64,000 bases of DNA from Pseudoalteromonas shioyasakiensis. Its GTDB lineage: Bacteria > Pseudomonadota > Gammaproteobacteria > Enterobacterales > Alteromonadaceae. The notes under the pieces are model-generated. The model had not been told where the DNA came from. It saw only the letters and a program-made list of their open reading frames with translations, and made no database searches. Below, one piece after another: positions 1-9,312 of this stretch; within the stretch, counting starts at the first letter, position 1, and each line of letters starts with the position of its first letter. The translations under genes and the position numbers were made by a program. The stretch spans positions 392,001 to 456,000 of the forward strand of contig NZ_CP077770.1 in assembly GCF_019134595.1 (NCBI RefSeq). The letters run 5' to 3'.

Positions 1-243
<243 letters not shown>

Positions 244-270
244 TCTGCCCTTAACCTTTAAGAGGATCAT

Positions 271-2385
271 ATGGCACGTACAACTCCACTTGAGCGCTAT
301 CGCAATATCGGTATTTGCGCTCACGTAGATGCAGGTAAAACCACCACAACAGAACGTGTTCTGTTCTACACGGGTCTTTCTCATAAGATCGGTGAAGTTC
401 ATGATGGTGCTGCAACTATGGATTGGATGGAGCAGGAACAAGAGCGTGGTATCACAATCACTTCTGCTGCAACAACGTGTTTCTGGAAAGGGATGGACGC
501 TCAATTTGACGACCATCGCATCAATATTATTGATACACCAGGACACGTAGATTTCACTATCGAAGTAGAGCGTTCTTTACGCGTACTAGATGGTGCGGTA
601 GTTGTTCTTTGTGCTTCATCTGGTGTACAGCCGCAAACTGAGACAGTTTGGCGTCAAGCGAACAAATACGAAGTTCCTCGCATGATCTTCGTAAACAAAA
701 TGGATCGCACTGGCGCTGACTTCTTAACAGTTGTGGACCAGGTGAAATCTCGTCTTGGAGCAACGCCTGTTCCAATTCAGCTACCTATTGGTGCTGAAGA
801 CGACTTTAAAGGTGTTATTGACCTTATTAAGATGAAAGCCATTAACTGGAATGCCGAAGATCAAGGCATGACTTTCTCTTATGAGGACATTCCGGCAGAG
901 CTTCTGGAGCTTGCAGAAGAATGGCGTTCTCACATGGTTGAGAGCGCTGCTGAAGCATCAGATGAACTAATGGACAAATATCTAGAAGGTGAAGACCTGA
1001 CCGAAGCTGAAATTAAAGCAGCTTTACGTCAGCGCACATTAGCAAACGAAATTGTTCCAATGACGTGTGGTAGTGCATTTAAAAATAAGGGTGTTCAAGC
1101 TGTGCTTGATGCTGTTATCGAATATATGCCTGCGCCAACACAAGTGAAACAAATCCAAGGTATCGTTGAAGATGGTACTGAGGAAGAACGTCCTGCTGAT
1201 GACAACGCACCGTTTGCCGCACTTGCTTTTAAGATTGCGACAGACCCGTTCGTTGGCACCTTGACCTTCTTCCGTGTTTACTCTGGTACTGTTAAACAGG
1301 GTGATGCGGTATATAATCCAGTTAAAAGTAAGCGTGAGCGACTTGGTCGTATCGTTCAGATGCATTCAAACTCACGTGAAGAGATCAAAGTAGTCTACGC
1401 AGGCGACATCGCAGCGGCTATTGGTCTTAAAGACGTAACAACAGGTGAGACACTGTGTGATCCGAACTCAATCATTACGCTTGAGCGTATGGAGTTCCCA
1501 GAGCCAGTTATCTCTGTTGCGGTTGAGCCTCGCACAGTAGCTGACCAAGATAAGATGGGTATCGCGTTAGGTAAACTAGCGGCAGAAGATCCATCTTTCA
1601 GAGTACAAACTGACGAAGAATCAGGCCAGACTATTATTTCTGGCATGGGTGAACTTCACCTTGATATCATTGTCGACCGTATGAAACGTGAATTCAGTGT
1701 TGAATGTAACGTTGGTAAGCCACAGGTAGCATACCGTGAAGCTATCCGTTCAGCTGTTGAAGTTGAAGGGAAGTTTGTACGTCAATCAGGTGGTCGTGGT
1801 CAATATGGTCACGTCTGGCTTAAACTTGAACCGATGGATATTTCGGATGATGAAGCACCAACTTACGAGTTCGTTAACGAAATCGTTGGTGGTTCAGTTC
1901 CTAAAGAATACATCCCTGCGGTAGACAAGGGCATCCAAGAGCAAATGTCTCAAGGTGTGCTTGCAGGCTACCCATTACTTGGCGTTAAAGCGACTCTATA
2001 TGATGGTTCATTCCATGATGTAGACTCGAATGAAATGGCATTTAAGATTGCAGGTTCAATGGCAATGAAGAAAGGTGCGCTTGAAGCAAACCCAGCTCTT
2101 CTAGAACCAGTAATGAAGGTTGAAGTTATCACTCCTGAAGAAAACATGGGTGATGTAGTTGGTGACTTAAACCGTCGCCGCGGCATGATCGAAGGCATGG
2201 AAGAAGCATTCGGTGGTCTTAAGCAAATTAATGCGCAAGTACCACTTTCTGAAATGTTTGGTTATGCAACTGATCTGCGATCTGCAACACAAGGCCGTGC
2301 ATCTTACTCTATGGAGTTCTTGAAGTATGCAGAAGCCGCTAAAAACGTTGCAGATGCAATAATTGCAGCTCGCGCTGTTATATGA
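271..2385 (+). CDS. fusA: Elongation factor G
   Basis: Translational GTPase that drives tRNA-mRNA translocation and, with RRF, ribosome recycling. The 704-residue length is normal for bacterial EF-G. GTPase motifs are visible: P-loop AHVDAGKTT near residue 17, RGITI switch I, DTPGHVDF near 88 and NKMD near 142. The domain IV region contains the conserved GGRGQYGHV segment and the C-terminus has the EF-G domain V signature around [11 protein letters not shown] at 271 follows AGAGGAT at ideal spacing. It sits between rpsG and tuf in the str operon; a small hairpin lies in the 60-base gap before tuf. Confidence 0.98.
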   Translation: MARTTPLERYRNIGICAHVDAGKTTTTERVLFYTGLSHKIGEVHDGAATMDWMEQEQERGITITSAATTCFWKGMDAQFDDHRINIIDTPGHVDFTIEVERSLRVLDGAVVVLCASSGVQPQTETVWRQANKYEVPRMIFVNKMDRTGADFLTVVDQVKSRLGATPVPIQLPIGAEDDFKGVIDLIKMKAINWNAEDQGMTFSYEDIPAELLELAEEWRSHMVESAAEASDELMDKYLEGEDLTEAEIKAALRQRTLANEIVPMTCGSAFKNKGVQAVLDAVIEYMPAPTQVKQIQGIVEDGTEEERPADDNAPFAALAFKIATDPFVGTLTFFRVYSGTVKQGDAVYNPVKSKRERLGRIVQMHSNSREEIKVVYAGDIAAAIGLKDVTTGETLCDPNSIITLERMEFPEPVISVAVEPRTVADQDKMGIALGKLAAEDPSFRVQTDEESGQTIISGMGELHLDIIVDRMKREFSVECNVGKPQVAYREAIRSAVEVEGKFVRQSGGRGQYGHVWLKLEPMDISDDEAPTYEFVNEIVGGSVPKEYIPAVDKGIQEQMSQGVLAGYPLLGVKATLYDGSFHDVDSNEMAFKIAGSMAMKKGALEANPALLEPVMKVEVITPEENMGDVVGDLNRRRGMIEGMEEAFGGLKQINAQVPLSEMFGYATDLRSATQGRASYSMEFLKYAEAAKNVADAIIAARAVI

Positions 2386-2390
2386 TTTAG

Positions 2391-2416
2391 CTTGTCTGGC
2401 CCAATAGTGGGTCAGG
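2391..2416 (+). other. Hairpin in the fusA-tuf intergenic gap
   Basis: Inverted repeat TGGCCCA-ATAG-TGGGTCA just after the fusA stop codon. It lacks an immediate T-run, so it is more likely an RNA-processing or stability element, or a weak attenuator, than a terminator. Function is inferred only from position. Confidence 0.4.
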
Positions 2417-2445
2417 CGTTAATTTCTTTATAGGAATTTTTTAAG

Positions 2446-3630
2446 ATGGCAAAAGAAAAGTTTGAACGCGTAAAACCGCACGTAAACGTTGGTACAATCG
2501 GCCACGTTGACCACGGTAAAACAACTCTAACAGCAGCAATCACTAACGTACTTGCAAAAGTATACGGTGGTGTAGCTAAAGACTTCGCATCAATCGATAA
2601 CGCTCCAGAAGAGCGTGAGCGTGGTATCACAATCTCAACTTCACACGTTGAGTACGATACTCCAACTCGTCACTACGCACACGTAGACTGTCCAGGACAC
2701 GCCGATTATGTTAAAAACATGATCACTGGTGCTGCTCAAATGGACGGCGCAATCCTAGTAGTTGCTGCGACTGACGGTCCTATGCCACAAACTCGTGAGC
2801 ACATCCTACTTTCTCGTCAGGTTGGTGTACCTTACATCATCGTATTCATGAACAAATGTGACATGGTTGACGACGAAGAGCTACTTGAGCTAGTTGAGAT
2901 GGAAGTTCGTGAACTTCTTTCTGAGTACGACTTCCCAGGTGATGACTTACCACTAATCCAAGGTTCAGCGCTTAAAGCGTTAGAAGGCGAGAAAGAGTGG
3001 GAAGACAAAATCGTTGAGCTTGCAGAAGCACTAGATTCTTACATCCCAGAGCCAGAGCGTGACATCGATAAGCCATTCATCATGCCTATCGAAGACGTAT
3101 TCTCAATCCAAGGTCGTGGTACTGTTGTAACTGGCCGTGTTGAAGCTGGTATCATCAACGTGAATGACGAAGTTGAAATCGTAGGTATCAAAGAAACTAC
3201 GAAGACAACTTGTACAGGTGTTGAGATGTTCCGTAAGCTTCTAGACGAAGGTCGTGCGGGTGAGAACATCGGTGCACTTCTACGTGGTACTAAGCGTGAA
3301 GACGTTGAACGTGGTCAAGTACTAGCTAAGCCTGGTTCAATCACTCCACACACGAAGTTCACTTCAGAAGTATACGTACTTTCTAAAGATGAAGGTGGTC
3401 GTCACACTCCATTCTTCAAAGGTTACCGTCCACAGTTCTACTTCCGTACAACTGACGTAACAGGTGACGTACAGTTACCAGACGGCGTTGAAATGGTAAT
3501 GCCTGGTGATAACATCAAGATGACTGTAGAACTAATCTGCCCAATCGCGATGGACGAAGGTTTACGCTTCGCTATCCGTGAAGGTGGCCGTACAGTTGGT
3601 GCTGGTGTTGTTGCAACTATCGTTGAGTAA
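2446..3630 (+). CDS. tuf: Elongation factor Tu
   Basis: GTPase that delivers aminoacyl-tRNA to the ribosomal A site. It has the standard 394 residues, with P-loop GHVDHGKT (19-26), DCPGHADY (about 81-88), NKCD (about 136) and the C-terminal domain with GGRHTPFF and GYRPQFYFR. The start follows AGGAATTTTTTAAG. Codon use is strongly biased to highly expressed codons. It is the last gene of the str operon. Its final ~32 codons are repeated twice, nearly unchanged, in the downstream intergenic region. Gammaproteobacteria often carry a second tuf elsewhere; whether this genome does cannot be seen here. Confidence 0.98.
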   Translation: MAKEKFERVKPHVNVGTIGHVDHGKTTLTAAITNVLAKVYGGVAKDFASIDNAPEERERGITISTSHVEYDTPTRHYAHVDCPGHADYVKNMITGAAQMDGAILVVAATDGPMPQTREHILLSRQVGVPYIIVFMNKCDMVDDEELLELVEMEVRELLSEYDFPGDDLPLIQGSALKALEGEKEWEDKIVELAEALDSYIPEPERDIDKPFIMPIEDVFSIQGRGTVVTGRVEAGIINVNDEVEIVGIKETTKTTCTGVEMFRKLLDEGRAGENIGALLRGTKREDVERGQVLAKPGSITPHTKFTSEVYVLSKDEGGRHTPFFKGYRPQFYFRTTDVTGDVQLPDGVEMVMPGDNIKMTVELICPIAMDEGLRFAIREGGRTVGAGVVATIVE

Positions 3631-3658
3631 TCAACTATAGTGATGCATCAAGCATTAA

Positions 3659-3690
3659 GAAAAACCCGAGCTTAGTCTCGGGTTTTTTTA
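3659..3690 (+). terminator. Intrinsic terminator of the str operon
   Basis: Stem ACCCGAG / CTCGGGT with a CTTAGT loop, an A-run on the 5' side and a run of seven T, 29 bases after the tuf stop. Confidence 0.92.
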
Positions 3691-3876
3691 TGGGTGAAAA
3701 AAGCTATTAGCTTTAAGTTTTAAGCAGTTTAGAGTGAAAGGCTAATCTGCCGCCTTCAAATTCCCAATGGACGAAGGTCTACGCTTCGCTATCCGTGAAG
3801 GTGGCCGTACAGTTGGTGCTGGTGTTGTTGCAACTATCGTTGAGTAATCAACTATAGTAATGCATCGAGCATTAAG

Positions 3877-3907
3877 AAAAACCCGAGCTTAGTCTCGGGT
3901 TTTTTTA
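3877..3907 (+). terminator. Duplicate of the tuf terminator
   Basis: The same ACCCGAG / CTCGGGT stem and T-run as at 3659-3690, carried by the second copy of the tuf tail. Confidence 0.8.
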
Positions 3908-4093
3908 TGGGTGAAGAAAAGCTGGAAGCTGTAAGTTTTAAGCAGCTTAGAGTGAAAGGCTAATCTGCCGCCTTCAAATTCCCAATGGACGAAGGTTTAT
4001 GCTTCGCTATCCGTGAAGGTGGCCGTACAGTTGGTGCTGGTGTTGTTGCAACTATCGTTGAGTAATATCAACAGATAGAGCTTCACAGCTTAT

Positions 4094-4120
4094 AAAAAGG
4101 TCGCCTAGGCGGCCTTTTTT
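4094..4120 (+). terminator. Intrinsic terminator after the third tuf tail
   Basis: AAAAAGGTCGCC-TA-GGCGGCCTTTTTT hairpin with a T-run. It is unrelated in sequence to the two upstream terminators, so the third tuf tail may carry the downstream flank of another tuf locus (inference). Confidence 0.85.
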
Positions 4121-4134
4121 AATGCCTGTAGAAA

Positions 4135-4507
4135 AGCTATCAGCCGTCAGCCGTCAGATTGGATTGGTGGAGTTGTTTAGTTCTGTGTCTAACTCAGCGC
4201 TCTACCTGTTAATCTTCGGGTAGGTTGGTTTGAGCGTAGCGAAACCCAACGTAAGCAGAGCTATCAGCCGTCAGCTTTCAGACGTCAGATTAGATTGGTG
4301 GGGTTGGTTTGTGTGGTGTCTCACTCAGTATTTGCCCTGTTCACTCTTCGGGTAGGTTGGTTTGAGCGGAGCGAAACCCAACGTAAACAGAGCTATCAGC
4401 TTTCAGACGTCAGATTAGATTGGTAGGGTTGGTTTGTGTGGTATCTCACTCAGCATTCGGCCTGTTCATTCTTCCGGTAGGTTGGTTTGAGCGCAGCGAA
4501 ACCCAAC
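4135..4507. repeat. Tandem intergenic repeat, three units of about 117-132 bases
   Basis: Units begin at 4135, 4259 and 4391. Each starts with AGCTATCAG-type heptads (AGCCGTC, AGCTTTC, AGACGTC), runs through GATTGGTGG and CTCAGC-like stretches, and ends with an imperfect palindrome GGTAGGTTGGTTTGAGCG.AGCGAAACCCAAC. The last part resembles a palindromic motif common between genes of gammaproteobacteria (recalled, not searched). The third-position base of GCG.AGC differs in each unit (T, G, C). Confidence 0.85.
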
Positions 4508-5366
4508 ACAACCATGTAAACCTTTTCTTTTATGACCCCCATTACCATAAACCATTCCTCCTAATGGCTTTACCTAGACCCTTTGAACTTTACCCTCGTT
4601 AACCACTGTATAAAAATCACCATTACGCTATTGTTTTATCGTTTTATTCATTAATAACGTCATTTTAATGTGAATATTTCACTAAATTTTTATTGTTAAT
4701 ATGGTTTCTGTATTGGGGATATTAGATTCTTTATGTGAAATTAGCTTAAATTGCCTAAGTATCAGTTAGATGTCAGTTGAATATTATAAGGGTTGGGTAA
4801 ATCTTGCTTAATATATTGTTCCTAAACAGGAAATCGAAAATCAATCTTATAGTAGTATTTTGTTAATGGATTTTGTTAGAATCACTGCCGTCATGTAAAT
4901 GGAATGGTTTTATCAGGGATGGCTAATGACTAGCTTAAGTGCTACTTGTCAAAAAATAGCTTTGCTATTTGCTGTATATTTTTAATTCCCCTTTAGATGC
5001 TCAGTATCTTTATAGCATGTACTTTGATGGTTTGATCTAAATTGCTCATAAGTTGCAGTAGGTTTTTTCTTTCTATCTTCAAAAGCTCTGAAATACTGAA
5101 GACATACATAAAATTCACACCTCGGTGGGGATTGTTGTGTTAATTATTTGCCAACAATCGGTATGAATAACTATGTATATATCAATCTAATTAATGTTAA
5201 TTCCTTTCCTGTAACAGGCACTTCCTTCTGTAGTGGTCGAAAACTTTTAAAATATAGACCACATTTAAGTAAGGAGTTATCGCCCAATATTTTTAGTTAT
5301 TAAATAGAATAGTAGCTTTAAAACAGTGGGTTAAATTTAAGTTGTTAATATAAAAAGGAATTATTA
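4508..5366. other. AT-rich intergenic stretch without a recognisable gene
   Basis: About 860 bases between the repeats and the large exported protein. No credible open frame, tRNA or terminator was found on either strand. Strong AT-richness, especially 4610-5050 and 5100-5366, could hold the promoter of the downstream gene, but I cannot place it. The sequence AAGGA at 5356 is the ribosome binding site of that gene. Confidence 0.6.
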
Positions 5367-8300
5367 GTGTATAAAAATAAACTTACGCAAACTGCTTTAT
5401 GCGTTGCCGCTGCACTTGCCTCAACATCAACAATTGCTGCCAATAGTTGGTTATCTAGAGTCAGTACCGTCGATCAGCATCAGCAAAAGAAAGTATTTGC
5501 AGCTAACAGGATGCAAAGCCTTTCTGCTGTCAGTACTGATTCGTCAACTGCAATTTTTGATATAACAGTGTCGTTATACAATAATCCAGAAGGTGCAGAG
5601 CAGAGTGCCTATGAAGAAATTTTTAATAATTTCGCAGATGCTATTTGTGAGCAAACAAATGGTGAGCATAAGCTTGGCACAGTGAGTGTATTTAGAGAAA
5701 ATAAACATCGCTCAAAATCAGATATTATTTGGGGGGCAAGAGAATGGCCTAGAGCTAATGCGTCAGGTTTTGGTGCGAATGGCATGCATATTTGGTTTGG
5801 TGATGTTTTCCCGAACGGCGCAGGTGCTGGTAAAGACCATGATATGCTTCAAGATCCTCAAGGTGCTGGTTATACACTTGCTCATGAATGGGGACACTAT
5901 GCTTATGGCCTTTTTGACGAGTATCAGGGCGTAGCTGAAAGCGCAGATGCAAATAGCCCTATAAAAACAGATTTAGCCACAAACTCTATTATGAGTAATC
6001 AGTGGAAAGCTCTACAAGGTGATATGCTTTGGCTTAATCACTCTACAGCAACAAATATTGGCAATGTTGATAGAACAGCTCAAGGTCGAGTATACGGAAA
6101 AAGTGCTTGGGAAGTGCTATTACAAGATGCTAAAGATGATCCTAAGTTAGGAAGAAAAACGGCTCAACCAGAGCGTACTCGTTTTCTTACTCTGGCTAAC
6201 AATGCTCCAGATGATGTAACACCAGTAAAGATTGAACTACCTTCAGCTCAAGTATCATGCCGAGATCAGCTTGATGTAGTTTGGGTTGAAGGTGATATTG
6301 ATATGCAAGTGGTTATTGACCGTTCAGGTAGTATGGGCGGCGCGGCAATCAATAATGCCAAACAAGCAGCTAAAATACTTGTTGATGCTACAGCTGAAGG
6401 TACTACATCAATGGGGTTAGTTAGCTTCTCTAGCTACTATAGTGTGATACAAGATTATCCAGTAACTAAAATTGAAAGCCCAGATGTTTCAGTAAAAACT
6501 GAACTAAAAGCAGCAATTGATTCAATCAGAGCAGGAGGGTCAACAGCCCTTTACGATGGTTCACAATTAGCGCTTGATAACTTAGAACAATATCAACAAA
6601 CTCAAGCAAGCGGTGCCCCTGGTGTTGTTTTTGTCCTAGCTGACGGTGATGACAATCATTCTCGCTTGTCACAGGCTTCAGTAATCAGTAATTATCAACA
6701 AGCCAATATGCCAATTTTCAGTTTTGGCTATGGTAGTGCATCACCAACTGGCCCACTTCTCACTTTAGCTAATGCTACTGGTGGTAAGTACTTTTCTTCA
6801 CCAACATCATTGGCTGAAATTGTTGATGCTTTCTTGCAAGCTAATGCGATTGCGACAGATAATCAGAATCTTGCATCTACAACATACTCAATTGATAGTG
6901 CTCAAAGCGCCAGTCAGCCAATTTATGTTGATTCTGGGCTAGATAACATAAATGTTTTTGTAAATCACAATGCAGATCTTGCAGATCTTGAGTTAGCGCT
7001 ATTTGATGGTGCTGGTACACTCGTTACCGATATAGATTTCAACTGTATAGATACTGCTAGCACTCAATCATGTAGTGCTAATATTTCTAACCAGAAACTA
7101 TCTGCACATGGTGCAGGGCAGTGGCAGTTACAGTTAACGAATCTAAATCAAAGTACTAGCCTTACTGCTGCGGTAAATGTGAGTGCTGAACCAAGCTTAT
7201 CAGGTACATACTCTGTCAACGTTGAAGGAGTTGATGGGAACGCAGTTACTTATCCAGCCCCTATGATCCTGACTACGGCAATCACAAAAGATAAACTAAT
7301 TACAGGCGCTAATGTTAAGGCAACTATTACAGATCCAAACCAAGTTAAAAGCGAACTTGAAATGTTTGATAATGGTATTGGTGGAGATGCTGTTTCAGGG
7401 GACGGAATTTACTCAGTAATTGCACCTTATAATCAAAATGGTATTTATCAAGTTGAAGTGCATGTAGACAATAATGACAGCAATGCAGTGTACACCACAA
7501 CAGGGTTATTAACGCCAACTATTGATGGCTCAGTACCAGAAACTGAGACATTGCCAAGTATCGATGAGAATTTTGTTCGCATAGCTAAAACTTCACTAGT
7601 AGTCAGTGATGTCCCATACAGCGATAGTAATGACAGTTATTATCTGAGTGATGATCTTACTCCAAGTAATGCTGGAATCGAGGGGATGGTTGACTCTCAG
7701 GGAGACCTAGACTTTTATCAAATCGAAAACATTGATACGACAAGTGAGTTTGTTGTTCGTGTATCTGACTTAAGCTTGGGGATGAAACCTAGCCTTACAT
7801 TATATAAGTCAGATGGCATAACTGTAATTGATCAAGATATTACGTTAGATACAAACCCTTCTAAAACAGGCTATGTGTTCTATAAAGTTGCTACTACGGA
7901 CTTAGAGTCAACTCTCTACGCCGTAGTGCAGCATGAAGATACGACCGCAACTACTGGTGGATACCAAATTAGTGCGGGTGCTCCACTAAATACTGATACG
8001 CCTCCAAATAACGCACCTGTAGCAGCTGAAGATGTTGCATCAATTTGGTCAGGTCAAACAACAGTTATCAATGTTTTAGAAAATGATACAGATTTAGATG
8101 GTGATACTCTATCAATTGATAGTGTACAAAATAATGGAACCTTGGGTGTTGTAAGTTTAGTTGATGGTCAGATTACATACGATGCATCAACCGCGTTTGA
8201 TGATGAAGTTCCTGGAACAGTTATTTCCGATTCCTTTAAGTATATTGTGACTGATAATAATGGTGCATTTGTTGAGGGGCAGGTAACCATATCTGTATCT

Positions 8301-9011
8301 ATCAACACGCCTCCAACAGCTGAAGCCGATATTGTTTATGTTGACGAAAATGGAACTGTAAATATTTCACCATTACAAAATGATAGTGATGCTGATGGTC
8401 ATTCAATAACATTAATTGATTATTTGGATACTCTAACAGGTGAATTAACAGATAATAATGATGGTACTTGGACATATTCTACAAATGGTCAATTTGATTC
8501 ATTGACAAAAGGTGAACAAGTAACAGATGCATTGACTTATACGATAGCTGATGAAGTGGGTTCAGAGTCTATGGCTCAGGTTTCTGTGATTATTACGGGT
8601 ATCAATACTATACCTTCAGCTGAAGCTGACGAGGTTTCAACATCTAAATCATCAACAGTACTCATAGATGCTTTAGGGAATGATAGTGATGAAGATGGCG
8701 ATGCTCTATCTGTGGTCTCGTTAGATGTGGAAGGTATTAAAGGAACTGTTACTGATAATGGGGATGGTACATTCACATATGACCCAGCTGGGAAGTTTGC
8801 TGATTTATATGCTGGCAGCTCAGCGACAGAAACATTTAGCTATGCTGTATCTGATGGTTCAGAACAAGTTTCAACAACCGTTACTGTGACTGTAAACGGT
8901 GAAGGTAGCAAACCTGAAGTTGAAAAATCATCTTCAAGCAGCGGCGGTAGTTTATTTTGGCTAACTTTACTTCTAGCGCCATTTAGCTTGCTAAGACGTC
9001 GCAAAAAGTAA
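5367..9011 (+). CDS. Exported CLCA-like metalloprotease / VWA protein with cadherin-like repeats and GlyGly-CTERM anchor
   Basis: A 1214-residue protein starting at GTG behind AAGGA. Residues 1-24 form a signal peptide ending TIAA. Residues ~50-290 resemble the N-terminal domain of calcium-activated chloride channel regulator (CLCA) proteins, with the zinc-protease motif HEWGHYAYG at ~173 followed by FDEY. A von Willebrand factor A domain follows (about 310-490) with an intact MIDAS, DRSGSMGG at ~318. A middle region of beta-rich domains leads to three cadherin-like repeats (about 882-985, 986-1080, 1081-1185), each with N/D-rich LENDTDLDGDTL-like calcium motifs. The end has Ser-rich SSSSGGS, a hydrophobic helix and RRRKK, the GlyGly-CTERM signal processed by rhombosortase. 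It is therefore probably a surface or secreted calcium-dependent adhesin/protease; activity and substrate are unknown. It has its own terminator and appears monocistronic. Confidence 0.85.
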   Translation: MYKNKLTQTALCVAAALASTSTIAANSWLSRVSTVDQHQQKKVFAANRMQSLSAVSTDSSTAIFDITVSLYNNPEGAEQSAYEEIFNNFADAICEQTNGEHKLGTVSVFRENKHRSKSDIIWGAREWPRANASGFGANGMHIWFGDVFPNGAGAGKDHDMLQDPQGAGYTLAHEWGHYAYGLFDEYQGVAESADANSPIKTDLATNSIMSNQWKALQGDMLWLNHSTATNIGNVDRTAQGRVYGKSAWEVLLQDAKDDPKLGRKTAQPERTRFLTLANNAPDDVTPVKIELPSAQVSCRDQLDVVWVEGDIDMQVVIDRSGSMGGAAINNAKQAAKILVDATAEGTTSMGLVSFSSYYSVIQDYPVTKIESPDVSVKTELKAAIDSIRAGGSTALYDGSQLALDNLEQYQQTQASGAPGVVFVLADGDDNHSRLSQASVISNYQQANMPIFSFGYGSASPTGPLLTLANATGGKYFSSPTSLAEIVDAFLQANAIATDNQNLASTTYSIDSAQSASQPIYVDSGLDNINVFVNHNADLADLELALFDGAGTLVTDIDFNCIDTASTQSCSANISNQKLSAHGAGQWQLQLTNLNQSTSLTAAVNVSAEPSLSGTYSVNVEGVDGNAVTYPAPMILTTAITKDKLITGANVKATITDPNQVKSELEMFDNGIGGDAVSGDGIYSVIAPYNQNGIYQVEVHVDNNDSNAVYTTTGLLTPTIDGSVPETETLPSIDENFVRIAKTSLVVSDVPYSDSNDSYYLSDDLTPSNAGIEGMVDSQGDLDFYQIENIDTTSEFVVRVSDLSLGMKPSLTLYKSDGITVIDQDITLDTNPSKTGYVFYKVATTDLESTLYAVVQHEDTTATTGGYQISAGAPLNTDTPPNNAPVAAEDVASIWSGQTTVINVLENDTDLDGDTLSIDSVQNNGTLGVVSLVDGQITYDASTAFDDEVPGTVISDSFKYIVTDNNGAFVEGQVTISVSINTPPTAEADIVYVDENGTVNISPLQNDSDADGHSITLIDYLDTLTGELTDNNDGTWTYSTNGQFDSLTKGEQVTDALTYTIADEVGSESMAQVSVIITGINTIPSAEADEVSTSKSSTVLIDALGNDSDEDGDALSVVSLDVEGIKGTVTDNGDGTFTYDPAGKFADLYAGSSATETFSYAVSDGSEQVSTTVTVTVNGEGSKPEVEKSSSSSGGSLFWLTLLLAPFSLLRRRKK

Positions 9012-9036
9012 GTAAATTAAATAACAATGCAACTAT

Positions 9037-9070
9037 AAGCCTTTGAGTAATATGCTCAAGGGCTTTTTTA
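9037..9070 (+). terminator. Terminator of the VWA/CLCA-like gene
   Basis: Stem AGCCTTTGAG / CTCAAGGGCT with seven-base loop and a run of six T, 26 bases after the stop codon. Confidence 0.88.
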
Positions 9071-9182
9071 TTCATGTTGATTACATTGAAGTTATTTAAA
9101 ATGAAGCTTGAATTACTCTTAAACCACTAACCCTATTATTTCCTCTAAAACTAAATACTTGCTTATATCTAAAGTCGTTTTT

Positions 9183-9200
9183 GTTTCATCATTTCGTCAT
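9183..9200 (+). promoter_or_regulatory. Possible PhoB box upstream of the alkaline phosphatases
   Basis: Two half-sites GTTTCAT and TCGTCAT start exactly 11 bases apart, each matching five of seven positions of the CTGTCAT half-site, separated by CATT. It lies 113 bases upstream of the phosphatase start. Phosphate regulation is expected for this family but this site is only a pattern match. Confidence 0.35.
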
Positions 9201-9312
9201 GAAAACTCACTTTTTTAGTAACAATGCCTTCTTAGTATGGCTGCGCTAATTATCCAAGTGCAGTTTAGTTAGCACTCAAATTCTTAAAATAACGTACTAA
9301 CGGAACGTAACG

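Larger units (their letters stand above)
3534..4065 (+). repeat. Three tandem copies of the tuf 3' end (about 217-base period)
   Basis: The end of tuf (from about TAATCTGCC at 3534), its terminator and the spacer are repeated as a tandem unit. Stop codons fall at 3628, 3845 and 4063, spacings of 217 and 218. Copies 2 and 3 keep the last ~28 codons with only one or two base changes. Both duplicated junctions share an extra CCGCCTTCAAATTCC absent from the true gene. Copy 2 keeps the same terminator. After the copy-3 stop the sequence diverges and leads to a different terminator. The copies have no start codon and are pseudogene fragments, not genes. Confidence 0.9.

Noticed and set aside
4420..4602. 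60-codon frame in the tandem repeats
   Set aside because: It is a by-product of repeat units; its translated phrase follows the palindrome, not a protein family.
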